DNA from: Flaccisagitta enflata
Taxonomy: Eukaryota; Chaetognatha; Sagittoidea; Aphragmophora
DNA: 64,000 nucleotides
Assembly: GCA_965153355.1 (NCBI GenBank)
Contig: OZ231127.1
Location: 54,374,001 to 54,438,000 of the forward strand
Direction: 5' to 3'
Shown here: positions 21,089-32,326 of the stretch, piece after piece
Numbering within the stretch: the stretch's first letter is position 1
Layout: every line of letters begins with the position of its first letter
The notes under the pieces: generated by a model
Database searches by the model: none
Told to the model about the DNA's origin: nothing
The model's input: the letters and a program-made list of their open reading frames with translations, nothing else
Translations under genes and position numbers: made by a program

Positions 21089-21246
21089 AGAAACAAGGCC
21101 GGATACACGGCCATCAGTTGCGGACGGGTGGGCAGGGGCGGAAATGCGCGATTTCCCACTTTTCAACTCGATGGTTACGGACGGACCGACCAACCAACAG
21201 ACGGACGGACAAAGCCTCTTATAGAGTTGCGTGTCCACAACTAAAA
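21089..21246 (-). mobile_element. GTCGCGTG short element in intron 2, copy b
   Basis: AACAAGGCCGGATACACGGCC, TGCGGACGGGTGGGCAGGGG, GACGGACCGACC, then AAAGCCTCTTATAGAGTTGCGTGTCCACAACTAAAA. Very close to the copy 100 bp upstream and in the same orientation. Confidence 0.8.
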
Positions 21247-21288
21247 ACGAATATTGCAATTAACAATGTAATTTTTAAATTGTAACAG

Positions 21289-21395
21289 AATGAAGGATAT
21301 GAACAATTATGCAACATCCGTGGGTTTGGTCCATACAGTGTTTGAGTCGATCCCGCAGTTTTTCATACAAGCTGGAGTCATCATGGTTTTTGCAG
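21289..21395 (+). CDS. XK-related-like membrane protein, exon 3
   Basis: The acceptor AAATTGTAACAG|A and donor TTTTTGCAG|GTGGGG are good matches to consensus. The phase is 2 at entry and 1 at exit, compatible with exons 2 and 4. The peptide contains SVGLVHTVFESIPQFFIQAG. The FES-x-PQ-x-x-x-Q pattern in a hydrophobic helix is the most recognisable signature of XK/XKR proteins. This short exon is the main evidence for the family call. Confidence 0.7.
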
Positions 21396-21655
21396 GTGGG
21401 GAGAATTACAAAAGAATATCATGATACCGCCATTTACTCATTAATAGATCTAATTAGGTGCGCCAGTGGCTTGGCTGCATGTTCTACTATCTAGATCAAA
21501 ATTTGGTCACCCACATGAGACCTATTTTTGTACTTCCTCTGCAATCATGAAACTATCATTGGTATCAAGCTTGAATATATATGATAGTCAAAAGAAGATG
21601 AACATTTCAATGAAATTTTTAAGTTTCATTGATTTTTTACAGATCAAAATTGCTA

Positions 21656-22229
21656 CAGTAGATGTCCACTAGACTTAGAAATACGGGGGAATTCATCACA
21701 GGAAGACAGATGAACCTAAGAGATTGATATTGGGAATATAAACTAATAAAAGGATGTTTTGTTGCCCATGGGTGTTGGTTGCCATGGAAACACATTTCCA
21801 TGTATTCACGCTAAAGTATCAATATTTTGAGAAATTTTTTTAGGGAACATTGTTTAAAATAAAATTTGCTACAACTTTCCCACAGTATGTTCTGTAAGAA
21901 TATCTGTCGTTTGGCGGTTGCTAGGGAGCATCACAGGGCTGTCACACATAGTTACGCTCCCTAGCAACGGCTAAACGAGCGATATTCTTACAGAACATAC
22001 TGTGGGAAAGTTGTAGCAAATTTTATTTTGAACAATGTTCCCTCAAAAAATTTCTCAAAATATTGATATTTTAGCGTGAATACATGGAAATGTGTTTCCA
22101 TGGCAACCAACACCCATGGGCAATAAAGCATCCTTTTATTAGTCTATATTCAAAATATCAATCTCTTAAGTGTATTTGTCTTCCTGCAATGAATTCCCCC
22201 ATATTTCCAAGTCTAGACGACATCTACTA
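21656..22229. mobile_element. TA-flanked foldback MITE, intact copy (574 bp)
   Basis: Starts CAGTAGATGTCCACTAGACT and ends with the near-inverse AGTCTAGACGACATCTACTA, TA outside each end. It is palindromic across its length: for example GGTTGCCATGGAAACACATTTCC inverts at the right, and CACAGTATGTTCTGTAAGAAT inverts across the centre. Arms are about 95% alike by eye. It is the reference copy for the interrupted relative at 36519-50266. It lies in the third intron of the XK-like gene. Confidence 0.9.
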
Positions 22230-22404
22230 TATAGTAAATTAAGTGTAAGATGACAAACTTATGATCTAGGTTGTATTAGTCCTTTCCTTTTCACTAAACA
22301 ACAGCTTATATTCACCGCATACAGTCCTAACAGTCAGTGGACCGCGTGTTTCTGCGGTTAGGCAATTCTAAAAGATGATAATGATATATATAGAATAATC
22401 TGTA

Positions 22405-22510
22405 ATCGGCTCTTTGGGGCCACTGCCCTGCTCTCACTCCACTTCCTCAGCTGATCGCTCCAAGTAGGGCATCGGGTACCGCTAACCATGTGCAATCCTT
22501 GGATGACTTG
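22405..22510. repeat. Foldback-family tail fragment
   Basis: CTCTTTGGGGCCACTGCCCTGCTC..CACTCCACTTCC, then GGGCATCGGGTACCGCTAACC and GATGACTTGTT. The same tail as at 17671 and 52720 (inverted). Confidence 0.6.
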
Positions 22511-22759
22511 TTACTTACATATACAAAGAGTCAGATTTTTACCAACTGATATTCGGCTTTGTTCAGTTGAAAGAGATTATGAATCTAAAAAGATATATTC
22601 CTGCCCCGCCACCTAAGAAAATTATTCTGACGCAAAATCATTCAGAGCTTAGAATCATTTTTTCCCCATTGATAGCATCATCACTTTTAAAAATCATGTG
22701 ATTCAAAATTCATATCATGCAAATTGCAATATGCAATATACAAAGACCACTACACTCAT
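22511..22759. other. Unassigned intronic segment
   Basis: Nothing recognised. Confidence 0.4.
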
Positions 22760-22872
22760 TTTTAATCGCGGACACGGACTAGAACTTGACGTGTTGGTTG
22801 GTTGGTCGGTCGGTCAGTCAGAAACGTCACATTGTTGTTTTCCGCTCCTGCCTACCCGTCCGTGACTGGGGC
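22760..22872 (+). mobile_element. GTCGCGTG short element, diverged forward copy
   Basis: TTTTAATCGCGGACACGGACTAGAAC, then GGTTGGTCGGTCGGTCAGTC, CGCTCCTGCCTACCCGTCCGTGAC, GGGGCGGAGTGTACC. The tail is truncated and replaced by TACCGTATTTCTTG, which also occurs inverted near 28785. Confidence 0.55.
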
Positions 22873-23988
22873 GGAGTGTACCGTATTTCTTGTAATTAGC
22901 GCCCCGGATGCTTTTGAAATTGAAATGAAATATTGTTATTTTAAACCTGCAATCAGCGCCCCCTATTTACTAATAAGTGATTTTTAAGCAATGAAATTTA
23001 CATTCTTTAATAATCTTTTCTAGAATTCAAATCAATAAATCACTAAAAAAGAGAATACTTTATTGTATTGCACATAATTTTTATATGATTTTTGCCAAAA
23101 AATCTAATTTCCAATGAATGAGATTTGAAGGAAAAACAGAGAAGACACCAGGAGGGCTGCCGGCAAGGTGGAGAATGTCAATAAGTAAGTATTGTGATGC
23201 AGTGAAGGAAGACATCTTTATGGGGCTAAAAAAAAGGACAATCTGAGTCAAAAAGGAAGAGTGGCATTGGAAGGGTTACAAGAGAGGGTGATAAAAAAGA
23301 AGTGGGCCGTCAGACCAGCAGACAAAGAGGTGGTATAACAGTGGAGAAGTACAATAGAATAACGGAAGATGGTTTTCGAGAATTGCAAGATGGGTCAACA
23401 TTTGAGAAAAAAGAGAAATTGGGATTGGCAGCGATAAGTAAAGAAGTGGAGGACAAGTTGAAAGACATGAGAGACAGGGAGGTGATTACACAGAAGATGA
23501 GGGAGTATATGTCGGCGAAGAATAAAAGACAGGAAGAGGGGATCCTCATGTACCCTCTCCCAAATGTAGGAACAATGAAGATAAACCGCAAGGTTCACAA
23601 GAAGCCAAAGGAAAATGGAAGGCACCCAACAAGAGTGTACATTTCAGGCATTGGGACCCCAACAGAGGGCATTGCCAGGTTGGTTGAAGCAGAGCTACAA
23701 GAAGGAGTGGAGAGTCAGAAGTCATATATCCAGGACACGGCGGATTTCTTAAGAAGGCTGGAGGGAATGAGAAACATGGGTAAAAATGAGTTCATGTTTA
23801 TGATGGACGTCAGGGTGTCACAAAATTTTTAGCTTCCTACAAGCAAAAATCATCAACCTGCTCCTTCCTACTGGATACATGTATGATTACCGTGCCTTGA
23901 GGCGGGAGTTTTCAAGGCTTTATATTCGTATGAACTAGAATTTCATCTAATCAAATGTGTATTTAAGAAGACTTTACATATGATGGAA

Positions 23989-24234
23989 AAAACAAGTGAC
24001 GTAGGGTCATAATATTGTTGAAGGGTGGGCAGGGGCCTCCAACCCCCAACCAAACCCCAATCCTCACCCCTCACACACAGACATACACAAAAAGTATCCA
24101 AAACACTTGTTTTTCCACTTTTCAACTTGATCATTACCGACGGACCAATGGACCAACAGAATGACAGACCGACAGACTGACAGATGGATTGATGAACAAA
24201 GCATCTTATAGAGTTGCGTGTCCACAACTAAACC
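23989..24234 (-). mobile_element. GTCGCGTG short element inside hAT-like copy 2
   Basis: Corresponds in position and sequence to 3046-3302 of copy 1. It was therefore already part of the hAT-like element before the two copies spread. Confidence 0.65.
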
Positions 24235-24239
24235 ATTTT

Positions 24240-25165
24240 GGCTTTCTTCCTCCTTGCTCCCTTCTTTTCTCCTTTCTTTCCTTTCTTCATTCCTTCCCTA
24301 CCTCCTTTAAAAACAGGAGGAGAAAAAGTTTTTCTGCCTTTCTATCTACTTCCTCTCTGCCTTCGTTCCTTCCTTCTTTCCTTCCTTCCTTCTATCCTTC
24401 CTTCTTTTATAAACAAAAGTAAAAAAACTTTTTCTGTTTTTCTTCTTCCTTCCTTCATTCCTTCCTTCTTACTTTCTTTCCTCCTTTCCTTCCTTCCTTC
24501 CTTCCTTCCTTCCCTTATAAACAAGAGGGAAAAACTTTTTCTGCCTTTCTTCTTCCTTCCTCCCTTCATTCTTCCCTTCTTCCCTTCCTATACTTCCTTT
24601 TTTCCTTCTTTCCTATCACCCTTTGTTCCTTCCTCCCTTCCTTCTTTGCTTCTTCCCTTCCTTCTTTGCTTCTTCCCTTCTTTCTTTCCTTCCTTTTTTC
24701 CTTCCTTCCTTCCTTCCTTCCTTAAAAAACAAGAGGAAAACACTTTCTCTGCCTTTTTCCTTCCTTCCTTCCTTCCTTCCTTCCTTCCTTCCTTCCTTCC
24801 TTCCTTCCTTCCTTTCTTCTTTCCTTCCTTCTTTCCTTCCTTCCTTTATAAACAAGAGGGTAAAACTTTTTCGGCCTTTCTTCTTCCTTCCTTCTTTCCT
24901 TCCTTCCTTCCTTCTTCCCTTCCTTCCTTCCTTCTTCCCTTCCTTTTTTTCTTTTTTCCTCCTTTCCTATCTCCCTTCTTTCCTTCCTCCCTTACTTCTT
25001 TGCTTCTTCCCTTCCTTTTTTCTTTCCTTCCTTCCTTCCTTCCTTCCTTCCTTTATAAACAGGAGGAAAACACTCTTTCTGCCTTTCTTCTTCCTTTCTT
25101 CCTTCCTTCCTTTCCTCCTTCCTTCCTTCCTCTTTCCTTCTTCTTCTATGCTTTCACACATAGGG
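24240..25165. repeat. (CTTC)n pyrimidine tract of hAT-like copy 2
   Basis: About 900 bp almost pure C/T, with several copies of the island TTTATAAACA.GAGG.AAAACTTTTTCTGCC spaced 80-200 bp apart. The long open frames on both strands are compositional. Confidence 0.9.
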
Positions 25166-25179
25166 GAAATTTCTCCTTC

Positions 25180-25665
25180 TCCTTCTCCTTCTTCTCCTTC
25201 TTCTCCGTCCCCCCCCCCCCTCAAGGCCAAAATCCTAGTCTCCAGACCCAAATCCTAGCTTCGATGCTCAAATCCCAGCTTCGAAGCTCAAATCCTAGCC
25301 TTGAGGCTCAAATCTCAGTCTCCAGGCTAAAATCCCAGCCTCAAGACTCAAATCCCAGCCCTAAGGTTCAAATTCCAGTCTCAAGGCACAAATCCTAGCC
25401 TCGAAGCCCAAATCCCAGCTCTGAAACTCAAATCCCAGCCTAGGAGCTCAAATCCCACCCTAAAAGCTCAAATCCCAGCCTCGAAGCTCAAGTCTCAGCC
25501 CTGAAGCTGAAATCCCAGCCTTGAGGCCTGAATCTCAGAAACTTGCTAAGCATAGGTCATCGGCCCCTTCGGGGCCGCTGCCCCTCTAACCACCTCACAC
25601 CCTCATACACTCACATAGGGGCAACGGGTACCGCTGACCATCTGACGCTTTTGCGACTATTTCCT
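25180..25665. repeat. Foldback-family minisatellite arm inside hAT-like copy 2
   Basis: About 15 units of CTTGAGGCTCAAATCCCAGC, then AAGCATAGGTCATCGGCCCC and TTCGGGGCCGCTGCCCC, then GGGCAACGGGTACCGCTGACC. Absent at this point from copy 1, so a later insertion. Confidence 0.75.
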
Positions 25666-27194
25666 TCTTCCTCTTTTTTTTTTTTCTCTCCTTCTTCCCC
25701 TCTTCCCTTCCTACCAGCCTAGCTAGCTTCCTACGAGCGCCGCTCGCGTGCTCGGACACTTTGTGACACCCTGATGGACGTTGTGGCACTCTACCCAAGT
25801 CTACCAGGAGAAAAGACAAGAGACACAATGAGAGAGCATTCGGAGAAGAAAAAGGTTAAAAAGATCCCAACAGACGACCTGATTGAACTGGGTGAGATGG
25901 TCTTGAGAAGTAATGAGTTTGTTTTTGAAGGGCAGATATATCGGCAGAAGGAAGAAACAGCAATTGGGAGCAAGATGGGGAAAAACTATGCGTGCACGTA
26001 CATGGGAAAATGGGAGGAGGGGGTGCAAGAAAAGGCTGTAAAGGAGATGGGGAAGAAGCCAAAGGTCTGGTACAGGTTCGTGGACGACATATGGGGGATC
26101 TGGGAAGGAGAGGTAGAGGAGTTTGAAAGGTTTGTCAAGATTTGCAACGAGGAAAGGATAAAGGTGACGTATGACGTGTGTGAGAGAGAGGCCATATTTT
26201 TGGACGTGAAGACGATTAAAGAAGATGGAGGAAAAATCAAGACAGAGCTCTATGTGAAGCCGACGGACAGAGCACCATATCTCCATAAGGGCTCAGACCA
26301 CCCTGGACATGTGAAAGAAGGCATAGCGAAGGGACAATTCAGAAGGTTGAGAAGGATATGTAGCGAGGATGCAGACTATTGGAAACATGGAAAGAAGATA
26401 GAGGAAAAGTTGGTATCAAGAGGGCACGGTAAGGAAAAGGTGAAACAGCAGACAAAGGAGACATTCAAGATGGAAAGAACAGAGGCTCTAAAGAGAGTGG
26501 AGAAGAAAACAGATAAGAGGGCGAACTTTGTCCTGACACATAGTGGGTACTTGCCAAATGTAAATAGAATCTTGAAGAGACATGGACATTATCTGGAGGA
26601 AGATGGACTGGGACATTATCTTAAAGAGTTACCAAGACTGAGCCTGAGAAGAGGAAAAAATCTGGGAGACCTAATCGTCAATGCCAAGGCAAGACAAGAG
26701 GAAGGAGGGTCAGGGCCCTGTGAGAAAGATTGCAAGCTGTGCAAGTACATGCTGGTGACTGAAGTAGTGGAAGACAAAGATGGAAGGGAAATGAAGCTTG
26801 AGAAAAAGATCAACTGTCGAACCATTGGAGTAATCAACGGCATGTACTGCAAAGCCTGTGAAAAGATCATATATGTGGGAAAGACAAAGAAGTTAATGGA
26901 AAGGTTCAACGGACACAGAGCGGATTTAAAAGCAGAAGATGAGAACAAAACGGCTTATCACTAAAAGAAGGATGGACAAAAGGAGGAAGATGTGGAGGTG
27001 GTGGGACTGGAGCATGTACCAGGGGACGACGACGTATTCAGGATTGCAAGAGAAAGATGGTGGATGAACAGAATGGGAACGTTTTAGGAAGAAAACAAGA
27101 AAAGATGAAGACGGACTCACCCTGGGTTTTTAAAAAAAACAAATAAGGGGGATACCCAGGCGTGTGAGGGGAGACACACTTTTTTCCTATGAAG

Positions 27195-27885
27195 AAAAAT
27201 AGTCGCAAAAGCGTTAGATGGTCAGCGGTACCCGTTGCCCCTATGTGAGTGTGTGGGTGTAAGGTGGTTAGAGGGGCAGCGGCCCCGAAGGGGCCGATGA
27301 CCTATGTTGTTTTTATTTGAGCCTCAAGAATGGGATTAGGGCCTTGAGGCTGGCATTGGGGCCTAGAGGCTGGGATTTGGGCCTCAAGGCTTAGATTTGA
27401 GCCTCAAGGCTTAGATTTGAGCCTCGAGGCTTAGATTTGAGCCTCGAGGCTGGGATTTGAGCCTCGAGGCTGGGATTAGAGCCTTGAGACTAGGATTAGG
27501 GCCTCCAGACTAGGATTTGAGCCTCAAGGCTGGAATTTGAGCCTCGAGGCTAGAATTTGAGCCTCAAGACTGGAATTTGAGCCTCAAGGCTGGGATTTGA
27601 GCCTCCAGGCTAAGATTTGAGCCTCCAGGCTGGGATTTGAGCCTCCAGCTGGGATTTGAGCCTCCAGGCGGGGATTGGAGCCTCCAGGCTGGGATTTGAG
27701 CCTCCAGGCTGGGATTTGAGCCTCCAGGCTGGGATTTGAGCCTTAAGGATAGGTTTTGAGCCTTGAAGCTAGGATTTGGGCCTTGAGGGGGGGGGTACGC
27801 TGGAGAAGGAGGAGGAGGAGAAAATTCCCCTGTGTGAAAGCATAGGTCATCGGCCCCTTCGGGGCCGCTGCCCAAAAGGGGCTTA
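27195..27885. mobile_element. Foldback element with 21-bp minisatellite core
   Basis: AGTCGCAAAAGCGTTAGATGGTCAGCGGTACCCGTTGCCCC, then GGGCAGCGGCCCCGAAGGGGCC..GACCTATG. Then ~21 units of GCCTCGAGGCTGGGATTTGA, a GGAGGAGGAGGAG stretch and the inverse end GAAAGCATAGGTCATCGGCC..GGGGCCGCTGCCC. Confidence 0.8.
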
Positions 27886-28184
27886 TATTTGTTGTTTACC
27901 CCCAATTTTTCAACATAGTCTTTCCAATTCGTTTTTTTTTTTAAATTGACATCTGGAAGTCACAAAAAGGTGATAATTGGGGAAAACACGGGTTATTGGA
28001 GGTCAAAACGCTCAATTTGAAATGTTTGCTTAATACTTTTACAAATGGTAATGTTTCAATCCAGGTATTCCCTGACGAAGGCCGTTTGGTCAAAATATAT
28101 TGTAATGTAATGAATTTTCAATGATTTTTTCAGAAAATCACTCTTGTCTTAAATTCATTCTTTTATGAAAAAGGAAGGGCTCTA
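27886..28184. other. Unassigned intronic segment
   Basis: Nothing recognised. Confidence 0.4.
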
Positions 28185-28764
28185 CAGTATGTTTATTCTC
28201 AAATGAAACAAAAGATGACAGCATAAATCCTAAACAAATTGAGATAATCAAATTCCAAAAAAAATTCCTGAAAATGTATGTTCTGGCAATTGTTTGTGCC
28301 AAATGTTAGCCTTAGATCTCAAATAGTCTAGCTACAATTCGCTTTTAAAGCAAAATTGTAGAAATCACAATATCTATCAATTTTATTCAATCTTCAGTCC
28401 ATGAAAAATTGTTTTTTGAGATTTTTTAGTTAAATTGAACCAGTTAGCAAGAAAAATCTTATCTGCTATCAGAAATACCACATATATTGCCTGTTGAGAA
28501 GAACAATTACCATTTTTGTTGAAAAAATGGCAAAATCTGAAAATTTCATATTTTGTCTCCAATGGGAAAAAGTAACAAATAACAATTCATGTTTTATCTT
28601 CAAATGCAGTTTAAAGCTAAGCTATTTGACCCAAAAGGCTAAGATTTTGCACAAATAAATGCCAGAACATACTTTTTCAGGAACTTTTTTTTGGAACTTG
28701 ATTATCTCAATTTGTTTTGGATTTATGCCGTCATCTTTTGTTTCATTTGTGAATAAACATACTG
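28185..28764. mobile_element. TA-flanked foldback MITE (580 bp)
   Basis: CAGTATGTTTATTCTCAAAT at the left and its inverse ATTTGTGAATAAACATACTG at the right, TA outside both. Arms continue through AAACAAAAGATGACAGCATAAATCC and its inverse. Tc1/mariner-type ends. Confidence 0.85.
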
Positions 28765-29431
28765 TAATTAGAGGGGGGGCGATAAATGCAAGAAATACGG
28801 TAAACGGCCTTGTTTCTCATGGTTTTAGATGTTTAGGCCACAGTTACTGAACGCATTTTGCACTGCAAGTAAACTAAGGAATATATGTATTCTGTGATGA
28901 TGCTTGAAGGATATGGTAACTGTGAGGAGAGAGCATGTAATTTTGTAAAAATGTGTTTGATATATATAGGTTAATTGGTGTTTACCTAGTCAAAAGAAGT
29001 ACATATGTTAACAGGAACATAAATATCCCACAACTGAGATGATCAAGCTGTGTCAAAAAAAAAAAAAAAGTGGAAAAATGCTGAAATATTAAATAACAAA
29101 AAATGATTAGTGAATAATAAAAGATAGATAAAAATAATAAATAATAAATATCAAGTAATAAATGATGAAATTACAAATGATGATGAAATTGATGATGAAT
29201 ACACTTCAGCTTTAAACAAATAGAAGGGGCCCTAATATTCTTTCAAACGCGGGATTCACACATATTTGAAAGGCACTAAATGCGGTCAAAAACTGTTTTC
29301 AGAAAGCATTTTTTCCAATGCGATTTTAAAAGAAACTTCTTAAAAAGAAAATTCATTTGAAGGAAGTAACCAAAAATGAATGATTATTTCTTACCGAATA
29401 TCTGTTTATTTATCATTGTTTCATACGTAAA
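28765..29431. other. Intronic segment, partly low-complexity
   Basis: Carries a GCGATAAATGCAAGAAATACGGTA end (inverse of the one at 22880) at about 28778. An AAATAATAAATAATAA-type run lies near 29090-29200. No exon is recognised. Confidence 0.45.
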
Positions 29432-29613
29432 AAACAAGCCCGGATACACGGCAATCCAGTCGCGGACAGTTGGGCAGGAGCATTAATGCAAAAACTGCTC
29501 GGAATTCAAAAATGTTGTGGACAGACAGACAGACAGACGGACAGACGGACAGACTGATCGACATACCGACCTACTGACCGACACAACAAGGTGTAGAGTC
29601 GCGTGTCCAACTA
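29432..29613 (-). mobile_element. GTCGCGTG short element, reverse copy
   Basis: AACAAGCCCGGATACACGGCAATCC, GGCAGGAGCATTAATGC, (GACAGACAGACGGACA)n, then GGTGTAGAGTCGCGTGTCCAACTAGAAA. Confidence 0.75.
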
Positions 29614-29824
29614 GAAAGCCCAATCAATAATCTATTGCTGAAATTCCTTAAAATTGATCTAATTAAGCTGGTTTGAACAATATTTTACCAAAAAAATGAT
29701 GATCAGAGTAAAGAATTTGAAATTAAGCTCCATTCTTGTTGCGTTTGTTATCTTCCTTCTTGTGCAGCGATGACTTATGTGTTCCCATATATTATGGGAA
29801 TATCTTTTATTCTTTTGAATAGGT

Positions 29825-30220
29825 ACAAATTTTTCTCCATCTCCTCCTTCCTCTCTGCCCCCCCCTCTCCCAGCCTTGAGTCTCAAATTCCAGCCTGGAG
29901 GATCAAACCCTAGCCATAAGGCATAAATCCCTGCCTTAAGGCTCAAATACCAGTCATGAGGCTCAGATCTAAGCCTCCAAAATATGGTTGAAGCCTTGAA
30001 GCTGTTAATCAAGGACTTGGAGGATCTTATCTTAGGCTTGAAGCTCTAAATCCAGCCTAGAAGCTACAACCCAAGCCTCGAGGATCAAATTTCAGCCTTG
30101 CACAGATCATCATCTTTTTCTGGTCTGCTGCCCCTCTCAGCAACATATTCCTACATGTAACAATGTAAAGGAGATAGGAACCGCTGACCTTCTTACGCTT
30201 CTGCACACCCCCATTCTGCA
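29825..30220. repeat. Diverged foldback-family copy
   Basis: TTTCTCCATCTCCTCCTTCC, then units such as GAGTCTCAAATTCCAGCC and AGGCTCAGATCTAAGCC, then CTGCTGCCCC and ATAGGAACCGCTGACC. It ends just before the last exon of the XK-like gene. Confidence 0.65.
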
Positions 30221-30233
30221 TATACATTTGCAG

Positions 30234-32326
30234 GAGAAGATAAACAATGTTTCCTGACAGAAGACTCATTCAATGCAGCTGGAAAGTGGTTGAAAAACCC
30301 AGGACGCATGGAAGAGGCAAGAAAAGAGTTTCCTACTTTAAATGCATCTCTATACTCGTTAAACCCATTCGAGCTACTGGAGATGGAGTGCTCCTGCGAT
30401 TTGGAAAAGGTCGGGGACTACAACACAGAAATCATATGCTCCTGGCCGATAGATCTTCGCGATTTTTGCTTCAAATATGTCTCTGTGACCATGTCAACAG
30501 TCTCCATCGCATACACAGTGCTCTGTCATGGCTTCGTGGATATCATCCCTAAACACCTTGCTATTGGAAAATGCCTTCTATTTCAGGGTTTTGGATTGTT
30601 GAATTTGATATTTGGCATGACGACTGGTGTGCATCAGGTGTACTCTGGCATGAAAAAAACACCTTGGTTTTTTTTGCTCATTTTCCCTCTCATTTTGCGC
30701 ATTGCCCCCATCAATGTCTGCTACCAAATTTTTTGGGAGATTTCCCCTTGGAAGAAACCAGCAAGATCCCTTTTGTCCCTACCAACAAGGGTCAAAGTAG
30801 CGTCGATGGTGTGTCCCCTATTCTGGTTTTTGGTCATACTTTGGGGTTTTGACAATCTGGTTGACTTACTAACAGACTTATCAAAAGATTTATATGGTAA
30901 AACCTCAAAGCCACCTTTAGAAACAGTGGTCCCATTCCTCAATATGCGCACCACATGCGATATGGGACGTAGTCAATATTCCGATTGTTTCCAGCTAAAT
31001 GGTTGGATTGGCAAATCAACAGGCAAGATGATAATAGATAGAATTTATCCCCACTATCTTAGCAATGATACATCGGATATGAGATCTGAGAATGATTTTT
31101 TTCCATCCCCTGTTTGGCTTGGTCTCTGGGACCAAAACATCCACAATTTAAAGACAATTTTTGGAAACAATTGGATAGAGGACCTAATGGTCAAAAACAG
31201 TAAATATTTCATGTTGGCTGATTTTATTCTTGTTTTTATTTTCTGTCAATTCCTCATTTTTTTCTCTGGGGCTACGCTCAAGGAAAAAGTAGCGATTGTT
31301 CTGATTTCGTTGTTACCAATTTACCCATTGCCTGAGCTTTGTCGAAGAGATGAAGCGTCCATAATTGGAGTTGTTTTGCTATTGACAGTAGCAGCTTTTG
31401 CCATTATTACAGCTATGGTAGTTATCAAATTATTATGTCAAAGTAAAGGTTTATTCTCGCGGACAATTACCATTGTGAAATGGGTCATACTATTCATTTT
31501 TTTCCTGATTCCCCTCTGCATTTTTGTTGAGTCACTCTCTGTCAATCGTCATTTACATCGTGTTTTTGGGGAATTGCAAGATTTTTGTCTGGCATCCAGG
31601 GATCAAATCACAAATGTGATTTTCTTGGATATGCCATCTTTTGCTTTTTATGAGAAACGTTTAGAGCCACATCAATTGCAGTTTATCAAATCATTGCAGT
31701 TGTTGGAGAAAAAATTTTACCATGCCAATTTCTTAAGCGTATTCATTGCAATTTCCAATCCTATTTCTTTAGTCGTGGCATGCATTCCGCTTTTCACGTT
31801 TGTCGCAACAAGTATGTTCACTAACACCACATTGAAAAGAAGATGGGGTCAACTCTGGTTCTTTGCGGTCTTGATTGTATCCACTCTTGTTTCAGCTCTG
31901 TATTTGAGTGGGTTGAAACCGCGCCATTTAAATGTTTGGGATTGGCATGATGAAAAATTTTGGAATGATAAAATGTTAAAAGGCTCTCGTTTTGACATGA
32001 ATTGGATCGATACTCCAAAGTACATTTTGGATATGGAAAAGACCAACCGCACACTTCTGGAGGCAATGCTTAATCAAACTCGCAAAAGGATTGAGCCAAC
32101 CATTCATGATACTTATGGTTTGATTGGATGTGGGTTATTTCGAAAGAACCTGAAGGTCACCGTCAAGATACCTCAACATGATTATCTGTCAATGATTGAG
32201 CGCACATTTTTCGATCTCCAGGCACAGTATATTGGTTTAAGTCGGTACAAGGTCTACCCTGACATGTATTCCCTGATCCTGGTTCCATTTTCAATTTTGT
32301 TGGGCACGTACTTTTATATGCATTAG
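30234..32326 (+). CDS. XK-related-like membrane protein, large last exon
   Basis: The acceptor CATATACATTTGCAG|GA completes the phase-1 codon left by exon 3, and the frame is open for ~697 codons. It starts with a polar acidic stretch (EDKQCFLTEDSF..). Then come four or more hydrophobic segments consistent with the second half of an XK-like fold: VSVTMSTVSIAYTVL, LFQGFGLLNLIFGM, FFLLIFPLILRIAPI and VCPLFWFLVILWGF. After that is a ~120-residue Cys-containing loop and a second membrane region: DFILVFIFCQFLIFF, IIGVVLLLTVAAFAIIT, WVILFIFFLIPLCIF, NPISLVVACIPLFTF, LWFFAVLIVSTLVSALYL and a C-terminal helix. With exons 1-3 the protein is ~890 aa. Typical XK family members are ~400-500 aa, so this is much longer. 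The function of the C-terminal half is unknown to me. Confidence 0.75.

Larger units (their letters stand above)
23811..25773. mobile_element. hAT-like non-autonomous element, copy 2 (2.0 kb)
   Basis: Begins CAGGGTGTCACAAAATTTTT and ends TTTGTGACACCCTG. It is flanked by the 8-bp direct repeat ATGGACGT (23803-23810, 25774-25781). The flanking Penelope reading frame rejoins exactly when the element and one ATGGACGT are removed. The outer parts match copy 1 at 1361-4069 (CTTCCTAC.AGCAAAAATC; TAGCTTCCTACGAGCGCCGC). The interior holds a reverse short element, a CTTC tract and a foldback-family insertion. No transposase. Confidence 0.88.
23118..27087 (+). pseudogene. Penelope-like element: reverse transcriptase with GIY-YIG endonuclease, broken
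   Basis: Reads as a Penelope-like retroelement protein in pieces. The N-terminal part (from ~23118) includes VRPADK just before a GGITVEK block; these are in different frames, so one frameshift lies near 23325. RT motifs follow: a DVVALYPS-type motif A, split by the hAT-like insert at 23811-25773, and FVDDIWGIW (motif C) near 26075. The C-terminus has a Cys-rich linker and IGVINGMYC..IIYVGKT..RFNGHRADL, the GIY-YIG nuclease of EN+ Penelope elements. After the stop at 26964 another frame continues with RIARERWWMNRMGTF to 27087, a second frameshift. It lies in the sense direction within intron 3 of the XK-like gene. Non-functional. Confidence 0.88.
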
